Shown here: piece by piece, positions 34,671 to 44,473 of the stretch
How positions within the stretch are numbered: the first letter of the stretch is position 1
Layout of the letters: the number at the start of each line of letters is the position of its first letter
NCBI GenBank assembly: GCA_964291445.2
Contig: OZ219862.1
Span: forward strand, 868,001-932,000
Reading direction: 5' to 3'
Origin: JAPOXR01 sp964291445
GTDB taxonomy: Bacteria; Pseudomonadota; Alphaproteobacteria; Rhodobacterales; Rhodobacteraceae
Length of the DNA stretch: 64,000 nt
Program-made: the position numbers and the translations under genes
Notes under the pieces: model-generated
Told to the model about the DNA's origin: nothing
Databases searched by the model: none
What the model saw: only the letters and a program-made list of their open reading frames with translations

Positions 34671-37600
34671 TCAGTTTCCTTCCTTCCGGATCATACTGGA
34701 CGGTCTCGCAAATTCTTGCCGGGACCGGGCCATCGGCAGTGGAGAAACGGAGGGTCTCTCCCATCCGCTCCGGTCCTTGCTCAACCAGGCCAAGCGCGAT
34801 CGTGCGGTTCAGGACCGGCGAAAAATAGCTTGAGGTCACCCTGCCGATCATCCTGGTCTGACCATGCTCATTGACGGCATCCTCGATGGCGTGCGAGCCG
34901 GCAGGAAGCCCGGCCTTCGCCTCGACTGGCCGGAGGCCGACCAGCTTCCAGCGGCCGGGATCGGTCAGATGCGGTCGCTCCTGCGCCCTCTTGCCGAGGT
35001 AATCGGTTTTCGCCTTCGAAATGATCCAGTTCATGCCCAGATCCTGGGGGGTCACGGTGCCGTCGGTCTCGTCACCGATCATGATGTAGCCCTTCTCGGC
35101 CCGCAGAACGTGCAGGGCCTCGGTTCCGTAGGGTTGAACGGCAAATTCCTGTCCGGCGTCAAGCAGGGTGCTCCAGAGGTCAAGACCCTCATTGGCCGGC
35201 ACGGAAATCTCGAACGAGATTTCTCCCGAGAAGGAAATCCTGAAGACCCGCGCCGTGAACTTCCCGAGTGTTCCCTCGACCCAGGTCATGAACGGCATGG
35301 CATTGGCGCCGACATCCATTCCACCCAGTTTCCGGAGCAGATCCCGCGCCTTCGGACCGGCAACGCCGATCTGGGCAAACTGGTCGGTGACATTGGCGGT
35401 GAAGACGTCCCATTTCCACCATTCGCATTGCAGCCATTCCTCCATCCAGCCATGGATGTGGTCGGCCCCGCCGGTCGTGGTGTGGCAGAGAAAGGTATCG
35501 GAATCGAGGCGCGCAACCACGCCATCGTCCATGATGAACCCGTTCTCGTTGCACATCAGCCCGTAGCGGCAATATCCAGGCTTCAGACTGCTCATCAAAT
35601 TGGTGTACAGCATGTCGAGGAACTTGCCGGCATCCCTGCCCTTGACAATGATCTTGCCCAGGGTCGTCGCATCCAGCAACCCGACCGAGTTGCGAACGGC
35701 AAGCGACTCCCGGTTCACCGCCTCCTGGATGGTTTCGGTCCGGGAGGCCCGATAGCAGTACGGGCGGCGCCAATCCGAGACCGGCTCCCAGTATGCGCCA
35801 TTCCGATCATGCCATGCGTCCATCGGCGTCTTGCGCACGGGCTTGAACAACTCACCGGCGGCATCGCCGGCGATCGCCCCGAGCGGCACCGGCGTATATG
35901 GGGGGCGAAAAGTGGTTGTCCCGGCCTCGCATTCTCCCAGGCAAAGCGTTCGTGACAGGAGTGCAACGCCATTCACGTTGGACAGCTTGCCCTGGTCGGT
36001 TGCCATGCCCAATGTCGTGTAGCGCTTGGCATGTTCGGCGCTGGTATAGCCTTCCCGAACCGCCAGTTCGAGATCGGACACCTTCACATCGTTCTGGAAG
36101 TCGACCCAGGCACGGGATCGAGCCTTCGAATCCAGCCCGTTCGGAGAGGTCCATGCCGGCTCTGTCGCACATTCCTCGCCGGCCCCGGGCGGCGCAGACA
36201 CCTCATCCACCGCCCCGAGATCAAGGGAGCGGCAGAGCCTGCCGGTTTCGGCCATGGAATCTGCCAGTGCCGCGCCGGCGGCCAGCCATCCATTGGCGGC
36301 GCCCACCGGATGCACCATCTGGCTTCCCGTCGCATCCCGCGGCGGGCGCTCGGGGTCCGGCAGGAACATCGACCTGTCCGGGCACCAGAGCAGCTTGCCG
36401 CCACAATGCGACCACAGGTGGATTGTCGGCGACCAGCCTCCGGACATGGCCACGCATTCGCATTCCATCTCCTTCAGCACCGCCCCCTCGCCGGCCTGTG
36501 AACACACCAATATTCCAGCAACCCGCGACCGGCCCTTTACGCCGGCAATTGCCATCCCGGCCTCCACCCTGATCCCCAGCTGCCTGGCCCGCTCCCGGAC
36601 CGAACCGGCCGGATCCAGCCTGGTATCGAGAATGGCCGGCACGTTCAGCCCTGCCTCAACCATGACGAAGGCGGTTCGATAGGCATCGTCATTATTGGTC
36701 AGCACCACGGTCCGGTCGCCTGGCGAAACGCCGTAATCGAGAACGTAGTCCCGCACTGCCGATGCCAGCATCACGCCCGGCACGTCATTGCCGGCAAAGC
36801 AGACCGGTCGTTCGATTGCCCCGGTTGCCAGCACGACACGGTTGGCCCGGATCCGCCACAGCCGCTGCTTCAGCCCGCCGAAACCCGGGCCAGCGTCGCC
36901 AAGACGCTGGCCAGCCACGACATACCCGTGATCATAGATCCCGAGGCCAGTCGTCCGCTCCAGCAGACTGACCCGGGAGTTTTGCCGCAACTCCTTCAGG
37001 CAGTCTGCCAGCCACTCGGCAGCCGGGACCCCCTCCGACTCGCCGCAGTCATTGAACAGACGACCACCCCAGCCAGCCGCCTGCTCGACGACCAGCACGC
37101 TGGCGCCGGCACGGGCGGCACTGCGGGCTGCGGCCAGGCCGGCAACGCCGCCGCCAACGACCAGGATGTCGACATGGACATGGCAATGCTCGTAATGATC
37201 GGGATCACGCTCCCTGGGTGGCTTGCCCAAACCTGCGGCCCGCCGAATCAGCGGCTCGTACAGCCTGGCCCAGGCCGGCCGCGGCCACATGAAGGTCTTG
37301 TAGTAGAACCCGGCAGGAAGCAGCTTCGAAAACCAGTCGGACACGCTGCCGATGTCAAGCCCGAGGCTGGGCCAGTGGTTCTGCGAGACCGCGGTCATAC
37401 CGTTGACAAGTTCGGTGACCGTTGCCCGCTGGTTCGGCTCGAGACGGCCGCCCTCCCCCAACGTGACCAGGGCGTTGGGCTCTTCCGGCCCGCTGGCGAC
37501 AATGCCCCTCGGCCGGTGATACTTGAACGACCGGCCCACCATGACCTGGTCATTCGCCAGCAGCGCCGATGCCAGCGTGTCACCGGAATAACCGGTCATT

Positions 37601-37677
37601 TCAGTGCCGTTGAACCGGAACCGCAAGGCACGCGTCCGGTCAATCAGCCTGCCGCCAGATGCAAGTCGCGTCGACAA
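34663..37677 (-). CDS. soxA: Sarcosine oxidase alpha subunit
   Basis: 1004 residues, the main catalytic chain of the tetramer (NAD+/FAD-binding N-terminal half, folate-binding GcvT-like C-terminal half). Seen: LSTRLASGGRLID, FKYHRPRGIVASGPEEPN, the dinucleotide motif VDILVVGGGVAGLAAARSAA (about residue 171), and the C-terminal aminomethyltransferase-like domain with EAVNRESLAVRNSVGLLDATTL and EALHVLRAEKGYIMIGDETDG. The open frame reaches 38010; I place the start at the TTG of 37677 (GGGAAT just upstream), which leaves 20 bases after the soxD stop and gives the normal length. Confidence 0.93.
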   Translation of the reverse strand: MSTRLASGGRLIDRTRALRFRFNGTEMTGYSGDTLASALLANDQVMVGRSFKYHRPRGIVASGPEEPNALVTLGEGGRLEPNQRATVTELVNGMTAVSQNHWPSLGLDIGSVSDWFSKLLPAGFYYKTFMWPRPAWARLYEPLIRRAAGLGKPPRERDPDHYEHCHVHVDILVVGGGVAGLAAARSAARAGASVLVVEQAAGWGGRLFNDCGESEGVPAAEWLADCLKELRQNSRVSLLERTTGLGIYDHGYVVAGQRLGDAGPGFGGLKQRLWRIRANRVVLATGAIERPVCFAGNDVPGVMLASAVRDYVLDYGVSPGDRTVVLTNNDDAYRTAFVMVEAGLNVPAILDTRLDPAGSVRERARQLGIRVEAGMAIAGVKGRSRVAGILVCSQAGEGAVLKEMECECVAMSGGWSPTIHLWSHCGGKLLWCPDRSMFLPDPERPPRDATGSQMVHPVGAANGWLAAGAALADSMAETGRLCRSLDLGAVDEVSAPPGAGEECATEPAWTSPNGLDSKARSRAWVDFQNDVKVSDLELAVREGYTSAEHAKRYTTLGMATDQGKLSNVNGVALLSRTLCLGECEAGTTTFRPPYTPVPLGAIAGDAAGELFKPVRKTPMDAWHDRNGAYWEPVSDWRRPYCYRASRTETIQEAVNRESLAVRNSVGLLDATTLGKIIVKGRDAGKFLDMLYTNLMSSLKPGYCRYGLMCNENGFIMDDGVVARLDSDTFLCHTTTGGADHIHGWMEEWLQCEWWKWDVFTANVTDQFAQIGVAGPKARDLLRKLGGMDVGANAMPFMTWVEGTLGKFTARVFRISFSGEISFEISVPANEGLDLWSTLLDAGQEFAVQPYGTEALHVLRAEKGYIMIGDETDGTVTPQDLGMNWIISKAKTDYLGKRAQERPHLTDPGRWKLVGLRPVEAKAGLPAGSHAIEDAVNEHGQTRMIGRVTSSYFSPVLNRTIALGLVEQGPERMGETLRFSTADGPVPARICETVQYDPEGRKLNG

Positions 37678-37697
37678 TTCCCGATTCCCCGTTCCGG

Positions 37698-38024
37698 TCA
37701 GCCCTGGCCGGACTTCCCGTCGCCCCTTCTTGACGAGATGCCGGCCCTGATCGATGCCGGCGGCTGGAGTGTCTGGGCCTTGTACGATCCGAAGACTTCG
37801 AGAGTCGCCGTGCAGCGGGCGACGTGGAACCATTTTCCGCACCCGTAGCTGTGTCGCCATCGTTCGAAATGCACGCCCCTCGGGTTGAACCTGTTGAACA
37901 GGTAGTTCTCGAATTCGGAATCCGACGATCCCGGACCATGCCGGCGGATATGCGCCTCCCCGCCCGGCGTCAGCTCGGTCTCGTCGGCCTCGATTCCGCA
38001 ATATGGACATTCAATCCTGAGCAT
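37698..38024 (-). CDS. soxD: Sarcosine oxidase delta subunit
   Basis: 108 residues, zinc-binding small subunit. Seen: MLRIECPYCGIEADETELT with the CPYC pair, the YLFNRFNPRGVHFERWRHSYGCGKWFHV core (conserved Cys), and a soluble tail. It lies 23 bases after soxB and 20 before soxA in the leftward operon. Confidence 0.94.
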   Translation of the reverse strand: MLRIECPYCGIEADETELTPGGEAHIRRHGPGSSDSEFENYLFNRFNPRGVHFERWRHSYGCGKWFHVARCTATLEVFGSYKAQTLQPPASIRAGISSRRGDGKSGQG

Positions 38025-38047
38025 GGCCTGCCCTCACCACCGCCGGT

Positions 38048-39295
38048 TCAATGTGCAACCCCCGCTGCCACGCTCTCATCGATGAATCGCCCCTCGCGGA
38101 ACCGGTCCAGCCCGAAAGGTGCGGCCAGATGTCCCGGCTGGCCGCTGGCCACCAGCTCTGCCATGGCCCAACCGGAACCGGGTATGGATTTGAACCCGCC
38201 GGTTCCCCAGCCGCAATTCAGAAAGATGTTCTCCACCGGCGTCTTCGAGATGATCGGCGAGCGGTCGCCGGTCATGTCGACGATTCCTGCCCACTGCCTG
38301 AGCATTTTCAGCCTGGAAATCATCGGGAAGGTCTCGACCAGCGCCCGCACGGTCTCCTCGACATGATGAAATGATCCCCGCTGGGTGTAGTTGTTGAACC
38401 CGTCAGCGCCACCGCCGATGACCATCTCACCCTTGTCCGACTGGCTGATATATCCGTGAACGGTATTGGCCATGACCACCACATCGAGACATGGCTTGAC
38501 CGGCTCCGAGACCAGTGCCTGCAGCGCAACCGACTCCACCGGCAGCCTGAAGCCGGCCATGTCGGCGAGAATGCCGCAGTGACCTGCCACGACCATGGCA
38601 AGCTTGCCGCAATCGATGGAACCCTTCGTGGTCTCAACCCCCTGCACCCGCCCGCTCGCGGTCCTGATGCCGGTGACCTCGCACTGCTCGATGATGTGCA
38701 TCCCCATTTCCGAACAGGCGCGTGCATAACCCCACGCAACCGCATCATGGCGGGCGGTCCCGCCCCGGGGCTGCCACAATGCGCCGAGAATCGGGTAGCG
38801 AGGCCCGTCAAGCGAGATGATCGGACATAATCGCTTGACCCGTTCAGGCGAGATATACTCCGTCTTCACGCCCTGGTTGAGATTTGCATTGGCGATCCTG
38901 ATGTAGCCGCGAGCCTCGTGATGCGTCTGCGCCAGCATCATGACACCGCGCGGGCTGAACATGACATTGAAGTTCAGCTCCTGGCTCAGGGTCTCGTAGA
39001 GGCTTCGGGCCTTCTCGTAGATGGCGGCTGAATCGTCCTGCAGGTAGTTCGAGCGGATGATCGTGGTGTTGCGGCCGGTATTGCCGCCGCCCAGCCAGCC
39101 CTTGTCGAGGATGGCCACATTCCGGATCCCGTGGTTCCGGCCCAGGTAACAGGCGGTCGCAAGCCCATGGCCACCGGCGCCGACGATGACGACATCATAC
39201 GCGGCCGCCGGCTCGGGTGATTCCCATGCCCGCCGCCACCCGGTGTGGCCACGGAGCGCCTCCCGGGCCAGTGAAAATCCAGAATATCTGTTCAA
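38048..39295 (-). CDS. soxB: Sarcosine oxidase beta subunit
   Basis: 415 residues. Carries the covalent FMN and the amine-oxidising FAD site. Seen: RYSGFSLAREALRGHTGW (family start), YDVVIVGAGGHGLATACYLGRNHG with the FAD GxGxxG, GGNTGRNTTIIRSNYL, and LNCGWGTGGFKSIPGSGW. The open frame reaches 39529, but the family begins at the TTG of 39295. First gene of soxBDAG. Glycine/serine and folate genes often found with sox (glyA, purU) are not in the window. Confidence 0.94.
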   Translation of the reverse strand: MNRYSGFSLAREALRGHTGWRRAWESPEPAAAYDVVIVGAGGHGLATACYLGRNHGIRNVAILDKGWLGGGNTGRNTTIIRSNYLQDDSAAIYEKARSLYETLSQELNFNVMFSPRGVMMLAQTHHEARGYIRIANANLNQGVKTEYISPERVKRLCPIISLDGPRYPILGALWQPRGGTARHDAVAWGYARACSEMGMHIIEQCEVTGIRTASGRVQGVETTKGSIDCGKLAMVVAGHCGILADMAGFRLPVESVALQALVSEPVKPCLDVVVMANTVHGYISQSDKGEMVIGGGADGFNNYTQRGSFHHVEETVRALVETFPMISRLKMLRQWAGIVDMTGDRSPIISKTPVENIFLNCGWGTGGFKSIPGSGWAMAELVASGQPGHLAAPFGLDRFREGRFIDESVAAGVAH

Positions 39296-39671
39296 CCGGC
39301 CTGTCTTCCCGAATCCCGATGCTGGCCCGCATGCTCGCCAGGTTGCCGAGGCGCGGGCATCGCCAGGGCGGTATATCCAAACTCGTCCCGCACTTCTATA
39401 GTCGGTCCACGCCGGCCGCCGATTGATGTCGATATCTCCCGGACCGGCCGTCCGAGAGTGATCCACGGCTGACCGGGGGAGGATGGTCTGCCTGCACCGC
39501 CTGCTGTTTGGACCTTGACGCACCAACAACCGGCAGTCATCACCATCCGGTCCCGGGCAGACGTGACGGAATGACCCGGGGCCGGGATTGCCGGAGCCCC
39601 TCCGGCTTCACGCTCGCTACGCCCTGCCCTCCAGGACCTGGCAGGCAGGACGGCACATCAGGGTGGCTTGC

Positions 39672-40619
39672 ATGGTTTTCTGGTCGATCACAGCGCTGTT
39701 CATACTGGCCGCCCTGGCCAGTATCCTGCCGGCGATTCTCCGGCCGGGGCGCGACAAACGCGACGGGACGGCGAGCCAGCTTGCCGTATACCGGGGCCAG
39801 CTCGAGGAAATCGACCAGGACAGACGGGCTGGCAAACTCGATCCGGATGACGCCGAGCAGTCACGGCTCGAGGTCTCGCGGCGCATGGTCCGACTGGCCC
39901 GGACGCTGGAGCGAGCCGCCAAGCCCGGCCATGCGCCGCGTTCGGCAACCATCCTTGCAGTGGCTGCCATCATCCTGGCCCTCGGGCCCGGGTCGGTGGC
40001 AATCTACCTGGCCGTCGGCTCGCCCGGCTATCGCGACATGCCGAGGGACACCCGGGTCGAGGCATCACTGTCGATTCGCGAGAACAGGCCAACCCAGGCC
40101 GAATACATGGCGCGGCTTTCACCGGATGTCGATGAGGCGGCGCTGGAGGATTTCCGCTCCGCCATTGCGACCGCGGACAGCATCGAGGCGTTGCGCGCCA
40201 AAGCCGGTACATGGTCGCAGCGGCAGGACTGGACCAGGACTGCCATCATCCGTGCCCGAATCGCCGACCTGGCAGGACAAAAGGCGACCCCGGGGGATTA
40301 CCTGCTGCTGGCCGAGTCCCTTCTTCTCGAAGCCGGCGGCTATGTCTCGCCGGAGGCAGAATCGGCGACCATGCGGGCACTGGAACTGGATCCCGGGAAC
40401 ATCCGGGCCAAATACCTCCTCGGCCTGCTGGATGCGCAGACCGGAAGACCCGACCTGGCATTCCAGGCATGGACCCGGATCCTGCAGGAGACCGGCCAGG
40501 ACCCGGAGATGACGTCGCTGATCCTCCGTGACCTACCGGCCGTCGCCCGAATGGCCGGCATCAATGTCGAGCCCCCCTGGGACCCGTCCCCGGAACCGGC
40601 AATTGCCGCCGGCGAGTGA
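39672..40619 (+). CDS. ccmI: c-type cytochrome biogenesis protein CcmI
   Basis: Presents apocytochrome c to the heme lyase (CcmFH). 315 residues. Seen: an N-terminal membrane span (about 1-22, MVFWSITALFILAALASILP), DRRAGKLDPDDAEQSRLEVSRRMVRLA, a second span (about 84-105), then a periplasmic TPR-like domain (about 190-290, LLAESLLLEAGGYVSPEAESA). Start ATG 39672 has AGGGTGG upstream; GTG at 39663 is an alternative. It is not beside other ccm genes. Confidence 0.88.
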   Translation: MVFWSITALFILAALASILPAILRPGRDKRDGTASQLAVYRGQLEEIDQDRRAGKLDPDDAEQSRLEVSRRMVRLARTLERAAKPGHAPRSATILAVAAIILALGPGSVAIYLAVGSPGYRDMPRDTRVEASLSIRENRPTQAEYMARLSPDVDEAALEDFRSAIATADSIEALRAKAGTWSQRQDWTRTAIIRARIADLAGQKATPGDYLLLAESLLLEAGGYVSPEAESATMRALELDPGNIRAKYLLGLLDAQTGRPDLAFQAWTRILQETGQDPEMTSLILRDLPAVARMAGINVEPPWDPSPEPAIAAGE

Positions 40620-40850
40620 GAATGCCAGCCAGGGCATGGCCAACACACCGGCAATTGCCCCGCCCGCATATCGGCACAGGGCCGAGCCCTCGGCCGTCTG
40701 CCGTAGCGCCCTGCCCCGATTCACGATGTTACGCTACCGAAGATATCAGGATACTTACATCCAGATGTTACGACGAGGTTGAAAACCCGGACGGAGGGCA
40801 AAAGTGGCTTGATATAGTTGCCCGTAGGTAGGTCAGTCACGGGAGAAACA
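40620..40850. other. Intergenic region ccmI / 121-aa gene
   Basis: About 230 bases, turning AT-richer after 40720. No feature seen. Confidence 0.35.
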
Positions 40851-41216
40851 ATGAAGTCTGGCCAATTCGATCGCTTGGTGAACCAACTTTGCAGCTTGCC
40901 CGGGAAAACATCCAGGGTCGAGTTCAAGAAGGACAACGCCAACCCGATCAACGATGTCGGGGCTATCGGGCGATTATCGGCGACCCCCGATGCGAACTGG
41001 CTGGAGACTGTCGACGGCATGTTTGCCGTCCAGTATTCGCGAGGTCTCGCCGCCAATGATCCAGCCATGGAAATCCTACGATCCCTGGCCGGCCTGAAAC
41101 TGCGAGATCTGCTCCTGGCGATCCTCATGCATCGAGGGCAGGCGGCATACGACCGGCTTGCCGCCAGGTTGCGCCGGTTTGATGCACCGCCATTTCAGGT
41201 TGTCGGGGCGGCATGA
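40851..41216 (+). CDS. Hypothetical protein with an AlbA_2-like N-terminal piece
   Basis: 121 residues, ATG at 40851 with GGGAGAAAC upstream. The first about 35 residues (LVNQLCSLPGKTSRVEFKKD and NANPINDVGAIG) resemble the beginning of AlbA_2 / Schlafen-type ATP-binding proteins (L-P-x-E-x-x-x-V-E-F-K). The rest (WLETVDGMFAVQYSRGLAAN, LKLRDLLLAILMHRGQAAYD) does not fit that family. It may be a truncated or fused remnant, or an unrelated small gene. Expression is uncertain. Confidence 0.5.
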   Translation: MKSGQFDRLVNQLCSLPGKTSRVEFKKDNANPINDVGAIGRLSATPDANWLETVDGMFAVQYSRGLAANDPAMEILRSLAGLKLRDLLLAILMHRGQAAYDRLAARLRRFDAPPFQVVGAA

Positions 41217-41490
41217 CGAACGACCGAGAAGACCGGGCAAGAACCGCCGCGAAATGGTTGGATTGACGCTTTCCCGGATACCGGGCGGCTGGCCGCCCTC
41301 GATACCGGTTGCGGTGCCTGGTCCGCGGTGATCCACTCACCAACCCTGACGATCCGGCCGGCGGCAACTCTTCTCACTCGACCAGGCCGCGCAGACCACT
41401 GAATCAAAATCCAGGGCCGAATTGCTTGATTTTGAAAATCCGCCGCGCCGGTCCCCGCCAGCCTGACCGAAGACCGCACCAGATGTTGAT

Positions 41491-41759
41491 TTGCACATTT
41501 GCGCAATTCAGGAATTGCAAAATTACGCAATTGTACAGCACAGCGCATTTTCGGCAGCGCCCCCGGACAATCACGAACTGGCCCGGCAAATCGCCGTCGT
41601 GGAGGAACGCATGAACACGATGCTAGCTGATCTTCGGCCACCCTTGAGCGCTTCCGGACCGACATGGAAAAGCGCGACAAGGACAACACCCGTTGGCAGA
41701 TTGGTAATTGGGTGGCGGCAATCGTCGTTCTCGGCATCCTGGTTCGCTGGCCCGGCTGA
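41491..41759 (+). pseudogene. Small coiled-coil/membrane protein, frameshifted
   Basis: The first frame gives HELARQIAVVEERMNTMLADL (coiled coil) then loses sense. From about 41637 the next frame continues with TLERFRTDMEKRDKDNTRWQ, a membrane span WVAAIVVLGILVRW and the TGA at 41757-41759. One base missing near 41635-41640 restores one protein of about 85 residues with a coiled coil and a C-terminal membrane anchor (XhlA-like layout). Orphan; the start is uncertain. Confidence 0.55.
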
Positions 41760-42245
41760 ACCATAGAGGCAACGCTTGAACACCAAGACCAAGAGGCAAC
41801 GAGCATTCCGAAGCCGGAGACAACGAGCAAGCCGGATTTGCCGATCTCATCAAATCTGCCGTTTCCGAAGGACCGCAAATACGGAAGTGCAAGACATAAG
41901 CCAGCCTGGGCTTGAGTTTATTTGACGGTTATTTGATTCATGGGACCGGTGGCTGGTGCGGAACTATCTTCTGGAAGCTTGGACAACAGGTGTCAGAAGT
42001 CTGCCGCAGCCCGTTCCTCCACGGCGGCGGCGGTGGATGTCCGGATCGGGGCGGCAGGCTCAGCGCCTTGCCGGGAGACCCACATCCGGCCGTTTTCCGG
42101 GCGGTGGCCTGCCGCTGGCGTGGGTCTGAACTGGCGATGTCGTTGCCGGTAACAACCTGTTGTGTGGATGCGTCACGGCCAGTCGGATCTGGATAGCTTG
42201 GCAGGGCAAAGCCGGCGATCATGACGGCGGCGGCGGTGAAGCATG

Positions 42246-42450
42246 TCTCCAGGTCGTTGATGGAGGTCGGCCGTTATCCCGGTCTTCGTTGTGGGGACGC
42301 GAGCATGTCCATGCCGCACCGTGTCATCCGGGACTGCTCAGTCGGTCAATGGCGGCGGGGCGATTGATTCGAAGGCAATTCTCCAGGTCGTTGATTCCAA
42401 TCCCCGTGGACGCGAGCATCCATCCGCACCGTGTCACCGGGGCTGCTATC
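42246..42450. repeat. Two imperfect direct repeats before ruvX
   Basis: Copy 1 (42246-42338) and copy 2 (42380-42450) share TCTCCAGGTCGTTGAT, GGACGCGAGCAT, CCGCACCGTGTCA and CCGGG..CTGCT in the same order with different gaps. About 134 bases apart at their starts. No spacer-repeat pattern as in CRISPR. Possibly old duplicates of an intergenic element. Confidence 0.65.
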
Positions 42451-42522
42451 CTGGGTTGATTGCAATTCGTCATTCCTGCAAACCCTATCCTGCAGAATCT
42501 GCAGACTGGACATCAGATTACC

Positions 42523-42999
42523 GTGATTTTCGAGGAGATGGATCAATTCCGGGAGTCGGTGGGCCATGGCCTGGCGCTGCTCGGCCTGGATGTGGGGTCG
42601 AAGACAATCGGCATCGCCGTATCCGACACCAGGCAGGTCGTGGCAACGCCGCTCGCGACCATCGCCAGGACCAGGGCCCGAAAGGATGCAGAGCTGGTCC
42701 TGGATACCGCCGGCCACCGGCAGATCGGCGGGCTGCTGCTTGGCCTGCCGCGACACATGAATGGCACCGAAGGCTCCAGATGCCAGTCGACCAGGGCGTT
42801 TGGCAGGACCCTCGCCACGGTGACCGGCCTGCCGGTCGGCTACTGGGATGAGCGACTTTCGACGGTTGAAGCCGAGCGGCGCATGCTGGAGGCAGGGTTG
42901 TCGCGGCGCAGCCGAGGTGAGAAAGTCAATCATGTGGCCGCCGCCATCATACTCCAGGGCGCCCTTGACCGCATGGCGATGGCAGGAGCATCGGCGTGA
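42523..42999 (+). CDS. ruvX: RuvX/YqgF Holliday-junction resolvase-like protein
   Basis: 158 residues, RNase-H fold; the family acts in 16S rRNA 5' maturation and/or junction resolution. Seen: LLGLDVGSKTIGIAVSD (first catalytic Asp), LLLGLPRHMNG, YWDERLSTVEAERRM (Glu) and VNHVAAAIILQ. I chose the GTG at 42523 because VIFEEMDQF matches the family start; ATG 42538 and an upstream start at 42460 are alternatives. Its TGA overlaps the next ATG. Confidence 0.92.
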   Translation: MIFEEMDQFRESVGHGLALLGLDVGSKTIGIAVSDTRQVVATPLATIARTRARKDAELVLDTAGHRQIGGLLLGLPRHMNGTEGSRCQSTRAFGRTLATVTGLPVGYWDERLSTVEAERRMLEAGLSRRSRGEKVNHVAAAIILQGALDRMAMAGASA

Positions 43000-43256
43000 C
43001 CCGGAAACCCTGGAAGCGGGACGAGCCAGACAGTCCGTGCCTGCAGGTCTGCGTGATCCACCCGACGGCAGGCATCTGCATCGGCTGCCACCGGACCGCC
43101 GAGGAGGTTCGCGGCTGGGCCGAGTTCACGCCCGATCAGCGGCAGGAACTGCTCCTGGAGCTGCCAGGAAGGGACCGGCTGCTGAAGACGCGGCGCGGGG
43201 GCAGGAAAAAGCGGGCCGCCATGACCGCCGACAAGCTGTCGGAGCCTCTGCCCTGA
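42996..43256 (+). CDS. DUF1289 protein
   Basis: 86 residues with the DUF1289 cysteine pattern DSPCLQVCVIHPTAGICIGCHRTAEEV; a probable zinc or metal-binding small domain. The basic C-terminal tail RRGGRKKRAAM is not conserved. It overlaps the ruvX stop (ATGA-type, 42996-42999), the usual alphaproteobacterial pair. Function unknown. Confidence 0.9.
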   Translation: MTRKPWKRDEPDSPCLQVCVIHPTAGICIGCHRTAEEVRGWAEFTPDQRQELLLELPGRDRLLKTRRGGRKKRAAMTADKLSEPLP

Positions 43257-43288
43257 CGACCGGGTGGCAGATGCGGGTCAACTTTCCG

Positions 43289-44308
43289 TCAGCAATTCCC
43301 CGGATGTCCGTCGCCGGTTTTCGAATCCACTGATGACAGCCGCTCGAGGATCTCTTCCAGGAAAGCGGTTCCCTCGCTGGCAAGGCGCCTGTTGTCGGAC
43401 AGGGACTGGCGCCAGATGCGGGCACCCCGGCACCCGGCAAACAGGCCGGACATATGCCGGGTAATGTGGTTGATCCTGGTTCCACGTTGCTGCTGGCATG
43501 CAATATACTCGAACATCCGCCGGGCGACCCGGTCCCGGCTGGCCTGCCGATCGATTCCGAAGACTCTCCGGTCGACCTGCATCAGCACGTCGGCAGGATT
43601 GCGATAGGCAGTCCGCCCCATCATGATGCCGTCAATGCCTCTCTCCAGCCACTCATTGGCCAGATCGAGATCGTCGATCCCGCCATTGATACAGATTCTC
43701 AATCCCGGCAATCGATCTTTCATTCGGAAAACGAGCTCATGGTCCAGCGGCGGCACATTCCGATTCTGCTTCGGGCTCAGCCCATCCAGCCATGCCTTGC
43801 GGGCATGGATGGCGACCCGTCGTACCCCGGCTGCGGCCATGTCGTCGAGAAACCGTGGCAAGGTTGTCTCGACATCCTGGTCATCGACTCCCAGTCGGCA
43901 CTTGACGGTCACTTCGGTCCCGTTCGCCGCCCGGCACATCTCCCGCAGGCATCGTGCCACCAGCTTCGGATTTTTCATTAGCACGGCGCCAAAACACCCG
44001 CCCTGCACCCGGTCGGACGGACAGCCGACATTCAGGTTGATCTCGTCATACCCGGCCTCGACACCGAGCTGCACCGCCTCTGCCAGTTCGCCGGGATCGG
44101 CCCCGCCGAGTTGCAATGCAACGGGATGTTCGCTGGGATCGAATTCCAGAAGCCAGGTCGACTTCCCCCTCACCAGTGCCGGAGCAGCGATCATCTCGGT
44201 GTATAGCAATGCCCGCTCCGACATTAGCCGGTGAAAATACCGACAATGGCGGTCGGTCCAGTCCATCATCGGGGCCACGGCAAACCTGTAGGAATTCCCG
44301 ATTGCCAT
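43289..44308 (-). CDS. dusA: tRNA-dihydrouridine(20/20a) synthase DusA
   Basis: FMN enzyme that reduces U20 of tRNA. 339 residues. Seen: APMMDWTDRHCRYFHRL (the conserved Cys region), INLNVGCPSDRVQGGCFGAVLM (active-site Cys in the CFGA loop), CRLGVDDQDV, and AIHARKAWLDGLSPKQNR (His, Arg, FMN-binding). The start ATG 44308 has GGAGGCGGG upstream; the frame reaches 44815 but the extension has no homology. Confidence 0.94.
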   Translation of the reverse strand: MAIGNSYRFAVAPMMDWTDRHCRYFHRLMSERALLYTEMIAAPALVRGKSTWLLEFDPSEHPVALQLGGADPGELAEAVQLGVEAGYDEINLNVGCPSDRVQGGCFGAVLMKNPKLVARCLREMCRAANGTEVTVKCRLGVDDQDVETTLPRFLDDMAAAGVRRVAIHARKAWLDGLSPKQNRNVPPLDHELVFRMKDRLPGLRICINGGIDDLDLANEWLERGIDGIMMGRTAYRNPADVLMQVDRRVFGIDRQASRDRVARRMFEYIACQQQRGTRINHITRHMSGLFAGCRGARIWRQSLSDNRRLASEGTAFLEEILERLSSVDSKTGDGHPGNC

Positions 44309-44473
44309 CCCGCCTCCGGTCTCCGCAGCCCTTCCGACTCCAGGCGCAGCTGCCTTCCGGCCCGGCCTCGGAGTGATCGCTGATGGACGTACGATCACAC
44401 AACACATAGGCTGAACGCTGCCACGCCTTCCTCTAGCACGGTCCATCGGCCAAAGTCGAACCCAGGGCTCCCC

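Larger units (their letters stand above)
41217..42522. other. Gene-poor stretch before ruvX
   Basis: About 1.3 kb. It holds the frameshifted small membrane protein (41491-41759) and two imperfect repeats (42246-42450), listed separately. The rest (41217-41490, 41760-42245) shows no gene I support. Confidence 0.5.
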
